From Propionibacteriales bacterium (GTDB taxonomy: Bacteria; Actinomycetota; Actinomycetes; Propionibacteriales; Propionibacteriaceae), in the NCBI GenBank assembly GCA_017882655.1, contig JADGPB010000088.1:1-8186 (forward strand): DNA of 8,186 nucleotides, given 5' to 3'. Below are positions 6,273 to 8,186 of the stretch, piece after piece (the first letter of the stretch is position 1; each line of letters begins with the position of its first letter). The position numbers and the translations under genes were made by a program. A model generated the notes under the pieces. That model was given only the letters and a program-made list of their open reading frames with translations. It ran no database searches and was not told the DNA's origin.

Positions 6273-6312
6273 AGGGCGCAGCCATCCGGCGGCTAGCCGG
6301 ACGGTGCGCCCT
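6273..6312 (-). terminator. Strong hairpin in the dnaK-grpE gap (attenuator or partial terminator)
   Basis: The 40-nt element pairs AGGGCGCA (6273-6280) with TGCGCCCT (6305-6312). After a one-base bulge there are two more pairs, one mismatch, and TCCGGC (6285-6290) paired with GCCGGA (6296-6301), leaving a GGCTA loop. That is 16 base pairs in all. On the transcribed minus strand it begins 14 nt after the dnaK stop codon. No U-tract follows, so complete Rho-independent termination is unlikely. It could reduce read-through into grpE, or protect the dnaK 3' end after RNA processing and so raise DnaK over GrpE and DnaJ. The pairing is seen; the role is inferred. Confidence 0.6.
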
Positions 6313-6326
6313 ACTGGGTTGTCGAG

Positions 6327-8165
6327 TCAGTTCTTCTTGTCGTCGTCGTCGACGATCTCCGCGTCGACCACGTCGTCATCGGAGCTGGAGGCCGACTCGC
6401 CGGGCGCCTGCGACGCTTGAGCCTTCTGTGCGGCCTGGTAGACCGCCTGGCCCATCGAGCTGGCCTTCTCGTTGAGGTCGTTCATCGCGGTACGTACCTC
6501 GTCGTCGTTGTCAGTCCCCTTGAGGGCGACCTGCAACGTGGCGAGGGCGTCGGCGACGGGCTTCTTCTGCTCGTCCGTCAGCGTCTCGGCGTGCTCGGCG
6601 AGGAGCTTCTCGGTACGGAACGCCAGCGCGTCCGCGTCGTTGCGCATCTCGACGACCTCGCGGCGCTTGCGATCCTCCTCGGCGTGAGCCTCGGCGTCCT
6701 TCACCATCCGGTCGATGTCGTCCCTTGCCAGCGCGGAACCGCCGGTCACGGTCATCGACTGCTCCTTGGACGTGGCCAGGTCCTTTGCGTGCACGTGGAC
6801 GATGCCGTTGGCGTCGATGTCGAAGGTCACCTCGATCTGCGGCAGACCCCGCGGTGCGGGCATCAGGCCGGTCAGCTCGAAGTTGCCGAGCGACTTGTTG
6901 TCGCGGGCGAAGTCACGCTCGCCCTGGTAGACCTGGATCATCACCGACGGCTGGTTGTCCTCGGCAGTGGTGAACACCTCAGAACGCTTGGTCGGGATCG
7001 TGGTGTTGCGCTCGATGATCTTCGTCATCACGCCACCCTTGGTCTCGATGCCGAGGCTCAGCGGGGTGACGTCGAGGAGCAGTACGTCCTTGACCTCGCC
7101 GCGCAGCACGCCGGCCTGCAGGGATGCGCCCAGCGCCACGACCTCGTCCGGGTTGACGCCCTTGTGGGGCTCCTTGCCGGACAGCTCCTTGACCATGTCC
7201 ACGACCGCCGGCATACGGGTCGAACCACCGACCAGGATGACTTCCTTCACCTTGTCCGTACTGATCTTGGCGTCGGCCAGGACCTTGTTGAACGGGGCGC
7301 GGCAGCGGTCGAGCAGGTCCTGCGTCATGCGCTGGAACTCGGCGCGCGTGAGCTTGGTGTCGAGGTGCAGCGGGCCGTCAGCGCCAGCCGTGATGTACGG
7401 CAGGTTGATCTGCGACTCCTGAGCGCTCGACAGCTCGATCTTCGCGCGCTCGGCAGCCTCCTGGAGACGCTGGCGGGCCATCTTGTCCTTGGACAGGTCG
7501 ATGCCGTGGGCGTTCTTGAACTCCTTGACCAGGTGGTCGACGACCCGCTGGTCCCAGTCGTCGCCGCCGAGGTGGTTGTCACCGTTGGTGGCCTTCACCT
7601 CGAAGACGCCCTCGCTGATCTCGAGAATCGACACGTCGAACGTGCCACCGCCGAGGTCGAAGACGAGCACCGTCTGCTCCTCGTGGCCCTTGTCGAGGCC
7701 GTACGCGAGCGCGGCGGCGGTCGGCTCGTTGATGATGCGGTCGACGGTGAGGCCGGCGATCTCGCCCGCCTCCTTCGTGGCCTGACGCTCGGCGTCGCCG
7801 AAGTACGCGGGAACCGTGATGACCGCGTTGGTCACGGGCTCACCGAGGTAGGCCTCGGCGTCGCGCTTCAGCTTCTGCAGCACGAACGCGCTGATCTGCT
7901 GCGGCTTGTAGTCCTTGCCGTCGATGTCCACGGACCAGTTGGTGCCCATGTGGCGCTTGACGGACCGGATCGTACGGTCGACGTTCGTGACGGCCTGACG
8001 CTTCGCGACCTCGCCGACGAGGACTTCGCCGCCCTTGGCGAAGGCGACGACCGACGGGGTCGTACGCGCGCCTTCGGCGTTGGGGATGACGGTGGGCTCG
8101 CCGCCCTCAAGAACGGCGACGACAGAGTTGGTGGTGCCGAGGTCGATGCCTACTGCACGAGCCAT
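6327..8165 (-). CDS. dnaK: DnaK (Hsp70) chaperone
   Basis: The full-length 612-residue Hsp70 uses ATP-driven cycles to bind and release unfolded proteins. The ATPase domain shows GIDLGTTNSVV (6-16), Lys70 in RSVKRHMG, INEPTAAALAYGL (145-157), FDLGGGTFDVS (169-179) and LVGGSTRMPA (311-320). The interdomain linker VLLLDVTPL is at 361-369. The substrate-binding beta domain and helical lid follow, ending in the acidic VVDAEIVDDDDKKN tail typical of actinobacteria. The GGGTFD threonine is residue 175, whereas the E. coli equivalent is 199. This reflects the missing ATPase-domain insert characteristic of Gram-positive DnaK. ATG 8165 is preceded by GGAGG at a seven-base spacing, and the window ends 21 bases upstream. 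It is the first visible gene of the operon. Confidence 0.98.
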   Translation of the reverse strand: MARAVGIDLGTTNSVVAVLEGGEPTVIPNAEGARTTPSVVAFAKGGEVLVGEVAKRQAVTNVDRTIRSVKRHMGTNWSVDIDGKDYKPQQISAFVLQKLKRDAEAYLGEPVTNAVITVPAYFGDAERQATKEAGEIAGLTVDRIINEPTAAALAYGLDKGHEEQTVLVFDLGGGTFDVSILEISEGVFEVKATNGDNHLGGDDWDQRVVDHLVKEFKNAHGIDLSKDKMARQRLQEAAERAKIELSSAQESQINLPYITAGADGPLHLDTKLTRAEFQRMTQDLLDRCRAPFNKVLADAKISTDKVKEVILVGGSTRMPAVVDMVKELSGKEPHKGVNPDEVVALGASLQAGVLRGEVKDVLLLDVTPLSLGIETKGGVMTKIIERNTTIPTKRSEVFTTAEDNQPSVMIQVYQGERDFARDNKSLGNFELTGLMPAPRGLPQIEVTFDIDANGIVHVHAKDLATSKEQSMTVTGGSALARDDIDRMVKDAEAHAEEDRKRREVVEMRNDADALAFRTEKLLAEHAETLTDEQKKPVADALATLQVALKGTDNDDEVRTAMNDLNEKASSMGQAVYQAAQKAQASQAPGESASSSDDDVVDAEIVDDDDKKN

Positions 8166-8186
8166 GAGGGTTCCTCCAGATGATGC

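Noticed and set aside
6417..8183. A 588-codon open frame on the plus strand opposite dnaK
   Set aside because: Long frames antisense to dnaK are a known artefact in GC-rich genomes and have been mis-annotated as NAD-specific glutamate dehydrogenase. The translation is Val/Leu/Asp/Arg-rich, mirrors dnaK codon structure and has no ribosome binding site.
8166..8186. The heat-shock promoter and HspR (HAIR) operator of dnaK
   Set aside because: Only the ribosome binding site lies inside the window. No CTTGAGT-N7-ACTCAAG type site was seen anywhere in it, and the expected position is past the right edge.

Overview
The window looks like chromosomal DNA from a high-GC actinobacterium. The codons are strongly GC-biased, and the minus strand carries the gene order dnaK-grpE-dnaJ-hspR, which is typical of Actinomycetota. 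DnaK lacks the roughly 24-residue ATPase-domain insert found in Gram-negative homologues. A Nocardioidaceae-like or related lineage is plausible, but the sequence alone does not settle it.

Layout. The left edge (1-80, minus) holds only the start of a lipoprotein gene, including a clear lipobox. A 415-bp divergent intergenic region (81-495) follows. It contains about two copies of a 44-bp tandem repeat, a long inverted repeat whose arms enclose 126 bp, and a hairpin-dense leader that runs into the ribosome binding site of the next gene. Two plus-strand genes come next and overlap by four bases: a BenE-type membrane transporter (496-1656) and an APH-fold small-molecule kinase with no lysine (1653-2417). 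A small acidic orphan gene (2527-2718, plus) follows. It converges on the minus-strand block, with only 18 bp between the two stop codons.

The minus-strand block is transcribed from right to left: dnaK (8165-6327), grpE (6241-5672), dnaJ (5654-4503), hspR (4501-4094) and an AraM-type sn-glycerol-1-phosphate dehydrogenase (4083-2737). The last four are tightly spaced (17, 1 and 10 nt) and each has a good Shine-Dalgarno sequence, so they look like one transcription unit. The 85-nt dnaK-grpE gap is the exception and holds a strong 40-nt hairpin. DnaK, GrpE and DnaJ form the Hsp70 folding machine, and HspR is the family repressor of this operon. The operon promoter and any HspR operator lie beyond the right edge.

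The chaperone operon is ordinary and confidently annotated. The less expected items are the metabolic dehydrogenase at the end of a heat-shock operon, the structured and repeat-rich region before the transporter, the lysine-free kinase coupled to the transporter, the orphan small protein, and a codon-context bias in which valine GTA is used almost only where it creates GTAC. I see no convincing sign of a wholly new system such as a defence island, CRISPR array or phage.
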